From: Aminipila sp051883075
GTDB lineage: Bacteria; Bacillota; Clostridia; Peptostreptococcales; Anaerovoracaceae
Assembly (NCBI GenBank): GCA_051883075.1
Contig: JBJETA010000005.1
Span: forward strand, 15,804 to 79,803
DNA length: 64,000 nt
Direction of reading: 5' to 3'
Positions 7,671 to 16,714 of this stretch are shown piece by piece. Numbering within the stretch: position 1 is the first letter of the stretch; each line of letters begins with the position of its first letter. The notes beneath the pieces were generated by a model, which saw only the letters and a list, made by a program, of their open reading frames with translations, ran no database searches and was not told the DNA's origin. Both the position numbers and the translations under genes were made by a program.

Positions 7671-8996
7671 CTAGCCCCTTCTTTCCTGTTTTCTGTAATG
7701 TGATACAACCCAAATATCAGTCGCACTTGTAAATGTCTCTATGCTGATTTTCTTCATTCTTATTTCCGCAAAAATCTTCTCACCTTCCTGCGAACCCCTG
7801 CAAATCAGATAATATTTACATTCCCGGCCGCCTTCATACTCCTTCCATAAGCCTTTTTCCAGAACTGAGCCCGGTTCAAAGTTGTTCATGACAAAAGTAT
7901 TGAATACCTGCCTTACATCCGCTTCCATTTTATGCTGTCCAAGATAAAGCTCTCTGCCAAACTTTTCCGTCAGCTTTTCCGAATAGTCTACCTCTATCCA
8001 AGGAATATCCTGATCTACATAGCCGTCCTTCGGGATAAATATCCTGCCGTCAAAGCCGTCTGTAATAAGGATTTCAGTAATAATTTCATTTTCAGCCTTA
8101 AAGGCAATATACCTGTTTGTATCATCATTCGGGATATAACCGTATGCAGGGCCTTCGCCCTGAAAATCATCAAGATACGCTATGTCATTACCGTAAGCTT
8201 CTTTTATATGCTCAACTGTGCTTCCCACTCTGATTCCCGCAGGAGTTTCAGCCTTATATGTTTTGCAGCGGATACTGAAAACCAGCTCCTTCTTTCTTTC
8301 AAACTGTATCCACGTCTTTATTTCAATATCATCATCCTCATATACATCTACATACTGTGCGTAATATGCGAATTCTTCTTTTGCCTTAGTTCTTGTTTTT
8401 GGTATATCAAACAGTTCCTTTTCCGCAAGGTTATCCCAGAGTGCCACTTCACAGCCGTTTATTTTTACCTCATATCCGGGCATAGGCCATCTTTCTGCCG
8501 CATCCTTATATCTTTTCTCGACATAAGCCTTATACCCCTGCATTTTTGCCCGCTGACCCGGTATAAAAGAAATTTCATAGCATTCCGGCTCTTCTCCATT
8601 TTCTTCACGGAAATAAAGCACAATAATATCGTCCTTTATGCCTGCCTTGCTTAAAAGTTCTCTGGTGTTCAGAATAAGACCCTGTGTTTCTCCTTCCTCT
8701 TCCGTGTTTTCAATAGCGGGTTCAAGCAGGAGATCCAGCAGTGCATAGACAAAGCAGCCGTTCTGATGCGGAATCTCCTCAATTTTATGCATGGCAGTAA
8801 TCCTTGCTGTTTTCAGCAGTATGCCTTTCTCCGCCATTATCTCTGTAATATAGGATTTAAACGCCTTTTGTATCTCTTCCGGTATTCTTTTGTCATTAAC
8901 GGCACTTTTTCTATTAGAACCGCCCGATTTGGAAGCTGCATAAAAGCATACTCCTATCAGGCTTATACAGCCGCATAAAAGAAACATATGCATCAT
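7671..8996 (-). CDS. Membrane-anchored protein of unknown function, tandem paralogue B
   Basis: Not recognised. AAGGAG lies 6 bases before the ATG. 441 residues: a hydrophobic N-terminus with Cys residues (MFLLCGCISLIGVCFYAAS) that acts as a signal anchor, then a large soluble domain expected outside the membrane. Blocks shared with paralogue A are GIRVGSTVEHIKEAYGND, YGYIPNDDTNRYIAF, EIITEILITDGFDGR, DGYVDQDIPWIEVD and RELYLGQHKMEADVRQVFNTF. The C-terminal endings (TxxTDIWVVSHYR / TGDEIWVVNRYR) also match. A tandem duplication explains the pair. No catalytic motif is visible. Confidence 0.8.
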   Translation of the reverse strand: MMHMFLLCGCISLIGVCFYAASKSGGSNRKSAVNDKRIPEEIQKAFKSYITEIMAEKGILLKTARITAMHKIEEIPHQNGCFVYALLDLLLEPAIENTEEEGETQGLILNTRELLSKAGIKDDIIVLYFREENGEEPECYEISFIPGQRAKMQGYKAYVEKRYKDAAERWPMPGYEVKINGCEVALWDNLAEKELFDIPKTRTKAKEEFAYYAQYVDVYEDDDIEIKTWIQFERKKELVFSIRCKTYKAETPAGIRVGSTVEHIKEAYGNDIAYLDDFQGEGPAYGYIPNDDTNRYIAFKAENEIITEILITDGFDGRIFIPKDGYVDQDIPWIEVDYSEKLTEKFGRELYLGQHKMEADVRQVFNTFVMNNFEPGSVLEKGLWKEYEGGRECKYYLICRGSQEGEKIFAEIRMKKISIETFTSATDIWVVSHYRKQERRG

Positions 8997-9020
8997 AATG
9001 AACTCCTTGCCGTCTGTCCT

Positions 9021-9647
9021 TTACTGTAGTATTAAATAGACCTTAATAAATTCGAATTCTTTTGAACTGGTAATGCCCATTACTTTAAACCCCTTTTCCT
9101 GAAAAAAAGAAACCTCCGCTGTATCTGTTACGCATACCGCCAGAGGCAGCCCCTTCTGTCTGCTGTACGCAATAACACAGTCAAGCATTGCAGAGCTTTT
9201 TTCTTTTTTCTTCGTTTCCTGCCTCACTCCCATAAAGCTTATATAAAGATATTTTTCAGGAAAAGTCAGTTCTGCCTCCATTTTCGACATTTCAGCTGAA
9301 ATACGGGATTTTTTGTCTTTCTCTTCTTTTGAAAGCTCTCTTTCGGGATTTTTAAACCACCTGAATATCCCCTCTTTAAAAATCCTTCTGAGAAAAGCTG
9401 AATTTCTGTATCCTGAGGAAATAACAACTATGATTTCCCCTCCGAAACGGTCAAGACTGTAGGCCCCTCCGAATTTTACAGCAAAAGGAAGCTCTTCTTC
9501 CAGCACTGCTGCCGCAACAGCTTTTCTCCTTTCCTCAGACGGAAATGCCGCTGCAAACTCTTTCCAGGGCAGGCCGGCCTTTGAAAGAATTCTTCTCACC
9601 CTGCCCGTATCGTTTATTTTCACCAGTCCTTTTATTTTTGGAAGCAT
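9021..9647 (-). CDS. GNAT-fold acetyltransferase, substrate unknown
   Basis: 208 residues. The second half has a GNAT pattern: a beta strand YLYISFMGVRQETKKKEKSSAMLDCVIAYSRQ (acetyl-CoA loop and helix) followed by GLPLAVCVTDTAEVSFFQEKGFKV, the usual strand-then-GF ending. The acetyl-CoA loop is QETKKKEKSS rather than the common Q/RxxGxG/A, so it is degenerate. The N-terminal half (SRISAEMSKMEAEL and before) is variable. It follows the next GNAT gene by 3 bases; the two look co-transcribed but are not close paralogues. Confidence 0.7.
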   Translation of the reverse strand: MLPKIKGLVKINDTGRVRRILSKAGLPWKEFAAAFPSEERRKAVAAAVLEEELPFAVKFGGAYSLDRFGGEIIVVISSGYRNSAFLRRIFKEGIFRWFKNPERELSKEEKDKKSRISAEMSKMEAELTFPEKYLYISFMGVRQETKKKEKSSAMLDCVIAYSRQKGLPLAVCVTDTAEVSFFQEKGFKVMGITSSKEFEFIKVYLILQ

Positions 9648-9651
9648 GATA

Positions 9652-10188
9652 TTACCTTTGGTTTTCCCACTCTTCTTTCAGCATAGAATAAACTCTTGAG
9701 TCTCTTGCTGTTCCATCGTAAATTTTATAGCATCGCCTTGTAACGCCTTCAAATTTAAAGCCGCATTTTTCAATCACTCTTGCCGATCTTTCATTTACAA
9801 GGCTCGTGCATATGGCTATTACTTCGAGTCCCAGCTCTTCAAAACCATATTTTATGACCGCTTTTGCGGCTTCTGTCATATAACCGCAGCCCCAAAACTC
9901 TTCGCTGAGGGAATATCCGATTTCCCTGCTGGGGATATCAGGTCTTCTTTTATCAGGTTCAAGAGCAATCACGCCTATCAGCCTGCCTGTTTCCTTATGG
10001 ATGATGGCAAAGCTTTCATTTGGCAGAAATATTTCTTCGATAATTTTTTCTGTTTCCTCAACGCTTTCATGAGGCTTCCACCCCGCATGAGGTCCTACAT
10101 TGTCGCTCTTCGCATATTCATAAAACTCTTCCGCATCGCTTTTGGCAAGCGGGCGGAGCAGAAGTCTTCCTGTTTCTATTCTTGCCAT
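9652..10188 (-). CDS. RimJ/RimL-type GNAT N-acetyltransferase
   Basis: 178 residues beginning TGRLLLRPLAKSDAEEFYEY, typical of the RimJ/RimL subfamily that acetylates protein N-termini or small amines. Seen: GRLIGVIAL, REIGYSLSEEFWGCGYMTEAAKAVIKYGF (acetyl-CoA loop GCGYMTEA) and SARVIEKCGFKFEGVTRR. GGAGGTGATATT precedes the ATG. It lies between the LtaS-like gene and another GNAT gene in a leftward run. Substrate cannot be inferred. Confidence 0.85.
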   Translation of the reverse strand: MARIETGRLLLRPLAKSDAEEFYEYAKSDNVGPHAGWKPHESVEETEKIIEEIFLPNESFAIIHKETGRLIGVIALEPDKRRPDIPSREIGYSLSEEFWGCGYMTEAAKAVIKYGFEELGLEVIAICTSLVNERSARVIEKCGFKFEGVTRRCYKIYDGTARDSRVYSMLKEEWENQR

Positions 10189-10207
10189 AATATCACCTCC
10201 GGGCAGC

Positions 10208-12193
10208 TTATTCGGTTGTACTTAATATTTCATTCTGCTTTTCAACCTGGCTTACTTTCATCCTGTCGGCAGAATCAAGTTCCACTTCTTCCTGAAGACC
10301 CAGTATCGAAGGTCCCAAGAATATGGTTTTCAGTATTTCTCCGTCAAGAGAAATCTTACTGTATTCCGTAAAGTTCTCACCCTTGATGTACAATCTTTCA
10401 CCGATTTTTACAACCTCAGTTACCTTGATAGGCTTTACTCCCATTTGAAGCTTTGTAGGCTCATACGGATTTTTCTCATTAAATACATAACGGTTTCCGT
10501 AAAGCATATCGTACTCAAGCATCTTCATATCCTGCTTATATGTCTGGCTGTCTTTATGGTTCTGATGATACTTAATCATAACACCCATATCAAAGCCTAT
10601 TCTGTCAAAAATTTCGGCAGCAACCTGATATGAGCATAAGTCTTCATCTATTTTCTTCAGAGGCTTTTTAAAGTTGTTCCAGATTACATACTGTGTGTTG
10701 AACAGTGAGCCTGTTCTCATATCAGCTTCCGTCATTTCCAGAGCAGGCAGATGATCGCCGTATATTACCATAATTACATCTTCATCATAAGCTTCCAGCT
10801 TTTCTATAAGCTCCGCAAGGAACTTGTCCATTTCATAAATCTGATTTACATAGTATTCATACTGCCATTTAAGCTCCTCAGACGGTGCTTCTGTAACTAC
10901 TATTTCAGGATTTTCAAGCACCTGTTCCGTAGGATACTGCCCATGTCCTTGTACTGAGCAGGTGTAAATAAAATCTTCTTCCTCCGTAGAGTTCAGAGCA
11001 TCAAATATCTGTTCTGTGAGGATGCTGTCTTTTGCCCAGTTTTTAGGCGTTTTTACAACATTGTTCATATACTCGAGGCATGTAAATGTATCAAAGCCCA
11101 GATTCTTGAAAACTTTATTCCTTCCGTAAAACGCTCCTCTGTGATTGTGAATGGCATGTGCTGAATAGCCCACACTCTTTAAAAGGTACGGAACGCTTTC
11201 ACAGGTTTCTTCCTTCAGTATAGACTTGTATGGGTATTCGCCCGGACCGAAGAACTTGACGCTCATGCCTGTCAGCATTTCAAACTCTGTATTTGCAGTA
11301 CCTGCACCGACAGCTGGTACTGTAAGATATCCTGAGGAATATTCTCCGAGAAGCTTCCTGAAGGTAGGTATAGGGTCCTGTGAGAAGGAATAACCCTTCA
11401 CCATAGTCGGGTCTATAAAAGATTCCATTTGCAGAAAAATTACGTTAGTATGTTTTTTTCCGTCATCTAAAACTTCAGGCTCGGCATAATTGTTTTCTCC
11501 AAGCTCCTGCTGCTCAAAAATATTCAGAACCGCATCCTTAGAATAGTTTACAGGCTGTCTTATCCCTGTATTTAACCATGTATTAATGAAACAGTACGGA
11601 ACACCGTAGTCACGGTATGCATACTGTAGATTTCCGAAGAAGGTTTCAACAACCTTTGTCTGGACGGCAAGCTCTGTTGCACCAAAAAGAGAAATACACA
11701 CAGCCAGAAAAGCAGCAATGCTCTTCTTATAGTTCATAGGTTTTTTTCTCTTTGGACCGAACCAGAACAAAAGACCCAAAAGAACCAGCCCTACAATAAT
11801 AGCCGCCACAAGCATTATTATCTCAGTAGTATTAAGATAGTTTGCTATGATATCGACTCCGCCGTCAAGCACCGCAATATCCTTTGTTGTAAACGGCGTC
11901 ATTCTGTTGCTCAGTATAACCCCGTTGGTAATGCCCAGTGCCATCCAGAGCAGTGAAACCACCACATATACGAACACTCTTCTTTTTACCAGAAAAGCCA
12001 CAGACAAGGTTGCAAAAATAATCAGAACATTATACAGAAATACTGCCGGTGAATGGATAAAAAATCCAATACCCTCAAACAACGAGTGTCTTGATATAGA
12101 TTCAACCGCAAGGTTAAGTATAAACGCAAGAACGGCACAGAAACCTCCTGCATTACAAAAATACTTTATAAAAATACTCTTAAATTTCTCCAT
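10208..12193 (-). CDS. LTA synthase family sulfatase-fold membrane enzyme
   Basis: 661 residues. About five N-terminal membrane helices (residues ~13-30, 47-67, 72-92, 123-145, 155-175) precede an extracellular alkaline-phosphatase/sulfatase-fold domain. Visible active-site pieces: FLQMESF (metal Glu), GAGTANTEFEMLTG (catalytic Thr), HNHRGAFYGRN and YGDHLPALEM (metal Asp/His). This layout matches LtaS and related glycerol-phosphate transferases that build lipoteichoic acid-type polymers on the outer face of the membrane. It is one of several LtaS-like subtypes, so the exact polymer product is uncertain. Confidence 0.85.
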   Translation of the reverse strand: MEKFKSIFIKYFCNAGGFCAVLAFILNLAVESISRHSLFEGIGFFIHSPAVFLYNVLIIFATLSVAFLVKRRVFVYVVVSLLWMALGITNGVILSNRMTPFTTKDIAVLDGGVDIIANYLNTTEIIMLVAAIIVGLVLLGLLFWFGPKRKKPMNYKKSIAAFLAVCISLFGATELAVQTKVVETFFGNLQYAYRDYGVPYCFINTWLNTGIRQPVNYSKDAVLNIFEQQELGENNYAEPEVLDDGKKHTNVIFLQMESFIDPTMVKGYSFSQDPIPTFRKLLGEYSSGYLTVPAVGAGTANTEFEMLTGMSVKFFGPGEYPYKSILKEETCESVPYLLKSVGYSAHAIHNHRGAFYGRNKVFKNLGFDTFTCLEYMNNVVKTPKNWAKDSILTEQIFDALNSTEEEDFIYTCSVQGHGQYPTEQVLENPEIVVTEAPSEELKWQYEYYVNQIYEMDKFLAELIEKLEAYDEDVIMVIYGDHLPALEMTEADMRTGSLFNTQYVIWNNFKKPLKKIDEDLCSYQVAAEIFDRIGFDMGVMIKYHQNHKDSQTYKQDMKMLEYDMLYGNRYVFNEKNPYEPTKLQMGVKPIKVTEVVKIGERLYIKGENFTEYSKISLDGEILKTIFLGPSILGLQEEVELDSADRMKVSQVEKQNEILSTTE

Positions 12194-12247
12194 CTTCTTT
12201 TCCTCTGTAAATTTAATCCTTTTCCTTTTTACCCTTTGTTTTGTTTA

Positions 12248-13123
12248 TCACTTCGTTTTTTCATACACAGCATTTGCAAGCATGGCAAACTCTTCTATAT
12301 TCATCGTTTCCGCACGCCTTCCGGGGTCGATTCCTATCAGATTTAAAACTTCCCCGACATCTGCCTTTGACATGCCGTTTACTCCTGTCAGCGAATTTGA
12401 CATAGTTTTTCTTCTCTGTCCAAAACCGGCTTTTATGCACTGGAAAAACAGTTTTTCATCCTTCAGCGTTACAGGTTTTTCCTTTCGTATATCGAGACGT
12501 ATAACAGTAGAATCCACTTTCGGATTCGGTACGAAAACTTCCTTAGGCGCATTTACCACATGTGCAACGGTACAATAATACTGCACAGCCACTGACAATG
12601 CTCCGTAGGCTTTAGTTCCGGCTTCAGCTTTTATTCTGTCAGCCACTTCCTTCTGCATCATGATAGTGATGCTGTCAGCCCTTACCCCGTCCTCTAAAAT
12701 CTTCATAATGATAGGCGTGGTAATGTAATAAGGCAGATTCCCGATAATTTTTACACCGGTTCGCTCCTTTCCGTTTATAAGGCTGTTTTCGTCAATAACT
12801 TCATTTAAATCCGTTTTTAATATATCTCTGTTGATGATTTCAACATTGTCATGTTCCTTTAAGGTTTCCTGCAATATAGGAATAAGATTTTTATCTATCT
12901 CCACAGCAATAACCTTCCCTGCCGCTTCAGCGGCCTCATGCGTAAGGACACCAATGCCGGGGCCTATTTCAATAACCAGGTCCTGCTCACCGATAAAAGA
13001 ATCCTCTATAATTTTGTCAATGATATGCTTGTCCGTTAAAAAGTTCTGTCCCAGACTCTTTGAAAGCTTAAAGCCGTATTTGTCTTTTATACTTCTTATT
13101 GTAGATGGTGCATATAATTTCAT
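12248..13123 (-). CDS. rsmA: 16S rRNA (A1518/A1519) dimethyltransferase
   Basis: Dimethylates the two adjacent adenines near the 3' end of 16S rRNA during small-subunit maturation. 291 residues with KSLGQNFLTD at the N-terminus, SAM-binding VIEIGPGIGVLT, the catalytic IGNLPYYITTPI and the C-terminal FGQRRKTMSNSL. Its ATG overlaps the stop of rnmV as TAATG. The rnmV-rsmA pair is conserved across Bacillota. Confidence 0.97.
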   Translation of the reverse strand: MKLYAPSTIRSIKDKYGFKLSKSLGQNFLTDKHIIDKIIEDSFIGEQDLVIEIGPGIGVLTHEAAEAAGKVIAVEIDKNLIPILQETLKEHDNVEIINRDILKTDLNEVIDENSLINGKERTGVKIIGNLPYYITTPIIMKILEDGVRADSITIMMQKEVADRIKAEAGTKAYGALSVAVQYYCTVAHVVNAPKEVFVPNPKVDSTVIRLDIRKEKPVTLKDEKLFFQCIKAGFGQRRKTMSNSLTGVNGMSKADVGEVLNLIGIDPGRRAETMNIEEFAMLANAVYEKTK

Positions 13124-13659
13124 TAAAGTTTTCCCGCTTTCTCTTCAACTTGCTCTCTTTTTATACCGTACTGGTTAAGCTTGTTTAAAAATGCCGCCGC
13201 ATTTCCGTACCCGATTCCCAGTATCTTGCCCAGCTCAGCCCTCTTTGCAGATGAGCCCTCCGCTCCGGACAATCCGTATTTTCTCAAATCCGCCATTGAA
13301 AATTCTTTTTCTATGACCTTCATTGTGCACTGTGCCTTCTCCAGAGCCTCCAGAATAGCCTCCGGTTTTGCGTTTTCTATGCCTATATCATCACCCTTTA
13401 TTGCATCCTTTCTTGCAAGAAAGGCTTCCTTTGCTTCGGGAAATCTTTCTTTTATTCTTTTTCTTATTTCCTCCCCGGCAAAGTCAGGATCCGTAAATAT
13501 AATAATCCCTCTGGTATTATATGCCTTTTCTATAAGCTCCCAGGTTTCCTTTGCTATGCCAAACCCATGTGTGGCAATAGTTTCAGTGTCTATGGCCCTT
13601 TTTACCGCCGCCTGGTCATCTCGTCCTTCTACCACGATAACTTCCGCAATACTTTCCAT
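13123..13659 (-). CDS. rnmV: Ribonuclease M5 (5S rRNA maturase)
   Basis: Cleaves 5S rRNA precursor to its mature ends. 178 residues with an N-terminal Toprim domain: VVEGRDDQAAVKRA (Glu), then IIFTDPDFAGEEIRK (DxD), followed by the family block FPEAKEAFLARKDA. AAAGGA precedes the ATG. Coupled to rsmA downstream. Confidence 0.95.
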   Translation of the reverse strand: MESIAEVIVVEGRDDQAAVKRAIDTETIATHGFGIAKETWELIEKAYNTRGIIIFTDPDFAGEEIRKRIKERFPEAKEAFLARKDAIKGDDIGIENAKPEAILEALEKAQCTMKVIEKEFSMADLRKYGLSGAEGSSAKRAELGKILGIGYGNAAAFLNKLNQYGIKREQVEEKAGKL

Positions 13660-13677
13660 TTGTTTTCCTTTCTCAAT

Positions 13678-14172
13678 TTAGTCAGCCTCATCTCCTGCCG
13701 GAAGCAGATTCATACTTCCCTCAGTACTTACTACAGTCTTCTCATCATCGCTCTGAGGAAGTATATACATAACTTCACCCAGTTTTACCATCTTAAGCTG
13801 CTCTCTTGCCTGCTCCTCTACATATTCCGGATTGTTTACGTTTCCAAGCTCCTCCCGCAGATCTTCTTTTTCCTGCTGGAGTGCCTGATTTTCCTTAATT
13901 ATATCACTGTATTCCTGTTTTAACGAATATACCTTAAAAATCGATACTCCTATAATGGCCGCGATACACAGAACAACTCCTCCATAAACCAGTCGTCTTC
14001 TGTTTTTCTGGCTGCTTTTTCTTTCCGATACCTCCTGTACCGTATGCTTTTTCCCTTGCTTCTTTTCAAGGGCTTTTTTTCTGCGGTCTCTTCTTTCCGC
14101 TCTTGCCTGCTCTATGTCTATAACTTTGTCCGAGTTTTTAAATTCCCGGCTTCTTCTCTTTCGTTTGAACAT
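13678..14172 (-). CDS. divIC: DivIC/FtsL-type septum formation initiator
   Basis: Small bitopic division protein. 164 residues: a strongly basic cytoplasmic N-terminus (~60 residues, many Arg/Lys), one membrane helix at ~62-83 (LVYGGVVLCIAAIIGVSIF), then an extracytoplasmic coiled coil (YSDIIKENQALQQEKEDLREEL) and the NPEYVEEQAREQLKMVKLGE motif typical of DivIC. It follows yabP-yabQ, the same order as in spore formers such as Bacillus. Confidence 0.88.
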   Translation of the reverse strand: MFKRKRRSREFKNSDKVIDIEQARAERRDRRKKALEKKQGKKHTVQEVSERKSSQKNRRRLVYGGVVLCIAAIIGVSIFKVYSLKQEYSDIIKENQALQQEKEDLREELGNVNNPEYVEEQAREQLKMVKLGEVMYILPQSDDEKTVVSTEGSMNLLPAGDEAD

Positions 14173-14178
14173 ACCTAA

Positions 14179-14523
14179 TCACCCATTTTTCATTTTATCA
14201 CAAAAAAAATTTCTCCACAAGAAAACACCGCATATAAATGCGACCATTATGTGAATTTTCAATGCCCCCAAAGAACAGAAGTACAAAAAATCACACGTAA
14301 CCACTGCCGCAAAAATCCAGAAAATAACTTCGGACAGGAAATTTAAAACCACATTTTTAACAAAAGCTCCTATATACCGTTTATAAAAGCCGTAAAGAAT
14401 GGCTACAATCATGCCGCAGCCAAGCATAACGGTAAATTCCAGAGCCTGCCCCCTTATGAGCTCCGTTATGACTATACTCTCTTTTGCGGCTTTCACTACA
14501 GCTGAACCTGAAGATACAATCAT
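14179..14523 (-). CDS. yabQ: YabQ-type spore cortex biosynthesis membrane protein
   Basis: 114 residues with about three hydrophobic helices (QALEFTVMLGCGMIVAILYGFYK, EVIFWIFAAVVTCDFLYFC, IHIMVAFICGVFLW). Position between yabP and divIC and the short all-helical membrane layout identify it as YabQ, which in Bacillus is needed for spore cortex formation. Its ATG overlaps the yabP stop region, so expression is coupled. Presence suggests an endospore-forming lineage. Confidence 0.85.
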   Translation of the reverse strand: MIVSSGSAVVKAAKESIVITELIRGQALEFTVMLGCGMIVAILYGFYKRYIGAFVKNVVLNFLSEVIFWIFAAVVTCDFLYFCSLGALKIHIMVAFICGVFLWRNFFCDKMKNG

Positions 14524-14783
14524 TACTCAAAAATCCTCTTCCATATACTCTTCTCATTCTTTTCTTTTTTTACCGTATATGCTACCGAATTTATAAAGCC
14601 CGTAACGATTACCTTTCCTTCTCCCAGATCAAGCTTCTGTATATGCAGCTTTTCACCCTTTATAACCATGCCACCGTTTTTGAGCATTATCATGACAGTT
14701 TCTTCATTGAAGCTGTCAACATCAGCAACCTCCGTTACCGTCATCCTTTCTCTGTTATCTATATTTACAACATGATTTTCCAT
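14523..14783 (-). CDS. yabP: YabP/YqfC-family sporulation protein
   Basis: The start at ATG 14783 (MENHVVNIDNRERMTVTEV) is chosen because GGAGGG lies 7 bases upstream; an in-frame ATG at 14822 has no such site. 86 residues with the YabP pattern: N-terminal NRERMTVTEVADVDSFNEETVMIMLKNGGMVIKGEKLHIQKLDLGEGKVIVTG. First gene of the yabP-yabQ-divIC run, expected to be under a sporulation sigma factor; no promoter is obvious to me. Confidence 0.88.
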   Translation of the reverse strand: MENHVVNIDNRERMTVTEVADVDSFNEETVMIMLKNGGMVIKGEKLHIQKLDLGEGKVIVTGFINSVAYTVKKEKNEKSIWKRIFE

Positions 14784-14820
14784 ACAGCATCCCTCCTGTA
14801 TTTCCATCATATTCACAACC

Positions 14821-14851
14821 AAAAAAAATAGTACCCGGATAAGGTACTATT
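14821..14851 (-). terminator. Intrinsic terminator of walRK
   Basis: 9-bp stem AATAGTACC/GGTACTATT (14827-14835 and 14843-14851) with a 7-base loop, followed on the minus strand by eight T. It lies 31 bases beyond the walK stop. Confidence 0.88.
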
Positions 14852-14881
14852 TCATATTTATAAGTTTATAAGCTCTGATTA

Positions 14882-16711
14882 TTATTCTATGTTGCTTATG
14901 CCCCGTTTAACCGAAAGCGGCAGGGTAACTGTCACCTTGGTGCCCTTTCCATCCTTACTTTCAAGACTGATGGTGCCTTTATGACTTTCAACTATCTGCT
15001 TTGATATGGCAAGCCCCAGACCTGTACCGCCCATGGCCCTTGAACGCGCCTTGTCAACACGGAAGAAGCGTTCAAACACACGGCTTTGCTCACTTTCAGG
15101 TATGCCTATACCGTTATCCGCAACGGTTATAACTGCATTTCCGTCCAGCTTCATGCCGTCTATGTCTATTCGTCCGCCTTCATGGGTGTACTTTATGGCA
15201 TTACTGATAATGTTCAGCAGCACCTGCTCTATCCTGTCTTTATCCATATCCACGTTAATGACCTCATCCTCGCTGAAGATGCAGTTCAGATGCTGGTCCT
15301 TTCCCGCTGCGGTAAGCTCGACTTTTTTAACTGCCGATTTCAGCAAAGGTATGATGTTGCCCTGCTTTGTCTGCAGGATTTCCCTGTTGTTGTCAAGCCG
15401 TGAAAGCTGAAGCAGGTCTTTTACCAGACGGTTCATTCGGTCCGCCTCGTTATCCACAATGCTTAAAAATTCATGCACCGTTTCCGGGTCATCAACATAT
15501 CCGTCAAGAAGAGTCTCCGTATAGCTCTTGATTGTTGTCAAAGGTGTTTTCAGCTCATGCGATACATTTGCAACAAAGTCCATCTGCATATTTTCAAGCT
15601 TCTGCTTCTGGGTAATGTCCTGAAGCAGCATAATGATGCCTATATTACTTCCGCCTTCGTCCTTATACCAGTCACACCTCATTGCATAGGTAAAGCCGCC
15701 TTTTTCGAATACATCTGAAAATTCCCTTTCTCTGAACTTCTCTATAAGATGCTCCAGAGTAAGTCCTTCATTCAGTTCTGCAATAATGCTGTCATAAGTC
15801 CTGCTTTCGATTTCTTCAGGTGTTACTTTCAGAATCCTCATGGCAGCAGGATTCGCATGTATAATCTGTCCGTCAAGATTTACCGCAATCAGGCCGTCCG
15901 TCATATTTTTCAGGATTGTTTCCAGCTTGTTTTTTTCACCTGACATCTCCGAAAGAGTTGCATCAAGCTGTGTACGCAGCAGGTTAAACATATATGCAAG
16001 CCTTCCGATTTCATCCTCAGCCTTTACCGTAACCTCCTGGGAAAAGTCTCCCTGTGCCATTTTTTCCGCTTTTTCCGTCACATCATTAATCGGTGTGGTA
16101 ATGCTTTTGGCTATAAAGGTTCCCAGTATAACCGTAATCGCCAGACCGACAATCATCGCCTGTATAAATATCTGCTTTGACTGGTTTATGGTATCGTTTA
16201 CATTTGTCATATCGGCACGGATATAAATAACCCCGGAAATATTGTCTCCCTCTCCCAGAGGAAACGCCATATTCATAACAGGTATGGCACTGCTCTGATT
16301 TGAGATTTTGCTGTACGACTGTGATACCTCTCCGTTAAAAAGCGCATTGTATATAAGGTCAGGCTCAAGCAGCTCAAACGCACTTATTCCATGATTTGCA
16401 TTGTTTGATGCTATTATCATGAATTTATCATCAATAACAAATATTTCTTCCTGTATGGTTCTGCTCCACGCCTCAATATTCGCCTGTATTTCTTCCTGAT
16501 AATCCCTGAGGTTTTCATACGAGTTAAGAGAGGTTATAAGTGTACCCTCCTGAACTGTATTTATAAGATTCACCTTTGTTGAGTTTATATAGTAATCCTC
16601 AAGCTTGTTTACTATCAGAACTCCTATAATAACCGTAGCGATAAAAACCAGCAGACAGTATATAAGGACCAGTTTCCATCTCATGCTTCGGCCGAATTCG
16701 CTTATTTTCAT
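14882..16711 (-). CDS. walK: WalK/VicK-type sensor histidine kinase
   Basis: 609 residues. Membrane helix 1 (~14-34), an extracellular sensor region, helix 2 (~182-201), HAMP (~202-255), a PAS domain (~265-375), HisKA with the phospho-acceptor in NVSHELKTPLTTIKSY (~385) and a HATPase domain (N box NIISNAIKYTHEGG, G1 DNGIGIP, G2 GGTGLGLAI). This HAMP-PAS-HisKA layout and the walR partner define the essential cell-wall two-component system. The HPxL-type His box reads SHELKTPL as in WalK. walH and walI, which follow in Bacilli, are absent. Confidence 0.92.
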   Translation of the reverse strand: MKISEFGRSMRWKLVLIYCLLVFIATVIIGVLIVNKLEDYYINSTKVNLINTVQEGTLITSLNSYENLRDYQEEIQANIEAWSRTIQEEIFVIDDKFMIIASNNANHGISAFELLEPDLIYNALFNGEVSQSYSKISNQSSAIPVMNMAFPLGEGDNISGVIYIRADMTNVNDTINQSKQIFIQAMIVGLAITVILGTFIAKSITTPINDVTEKAEKMAQGDFSQEVTVKAEDEIGRLAYMFNLLRTQLDATLSEMSGEKNKLETILKNMTDGLIAVNLDGQIIHANPAAMRILKVTPEEIESRTYDSIIAELNEGLTLEHLIEKFREREFSDVFEKGGFTYAMRCDWYKDEGGSNIGIIMLLQDITQKQKLENMQMDFVANVSHELKTPLTTIKSYTETLLDGYVDDPETVHEFLSIVDNEADRMNRLVKDLLQLSRLDNNREILQTKQGNIIPLLKSAVKKVELTAAGKDQHLNCIFSEDEVINVDMDKDRIEQVLLNIISNAIKYTHEGGRIDIDGMKLDGNAVITVADNGIGIPESEQSRVFERFFRVDKARSRAMGGTGLGLAISKQIVESHKGTISLESKDGKGTKVTVTLPLSVKRGISNIE

Positions 16712-16714
16712 ATC

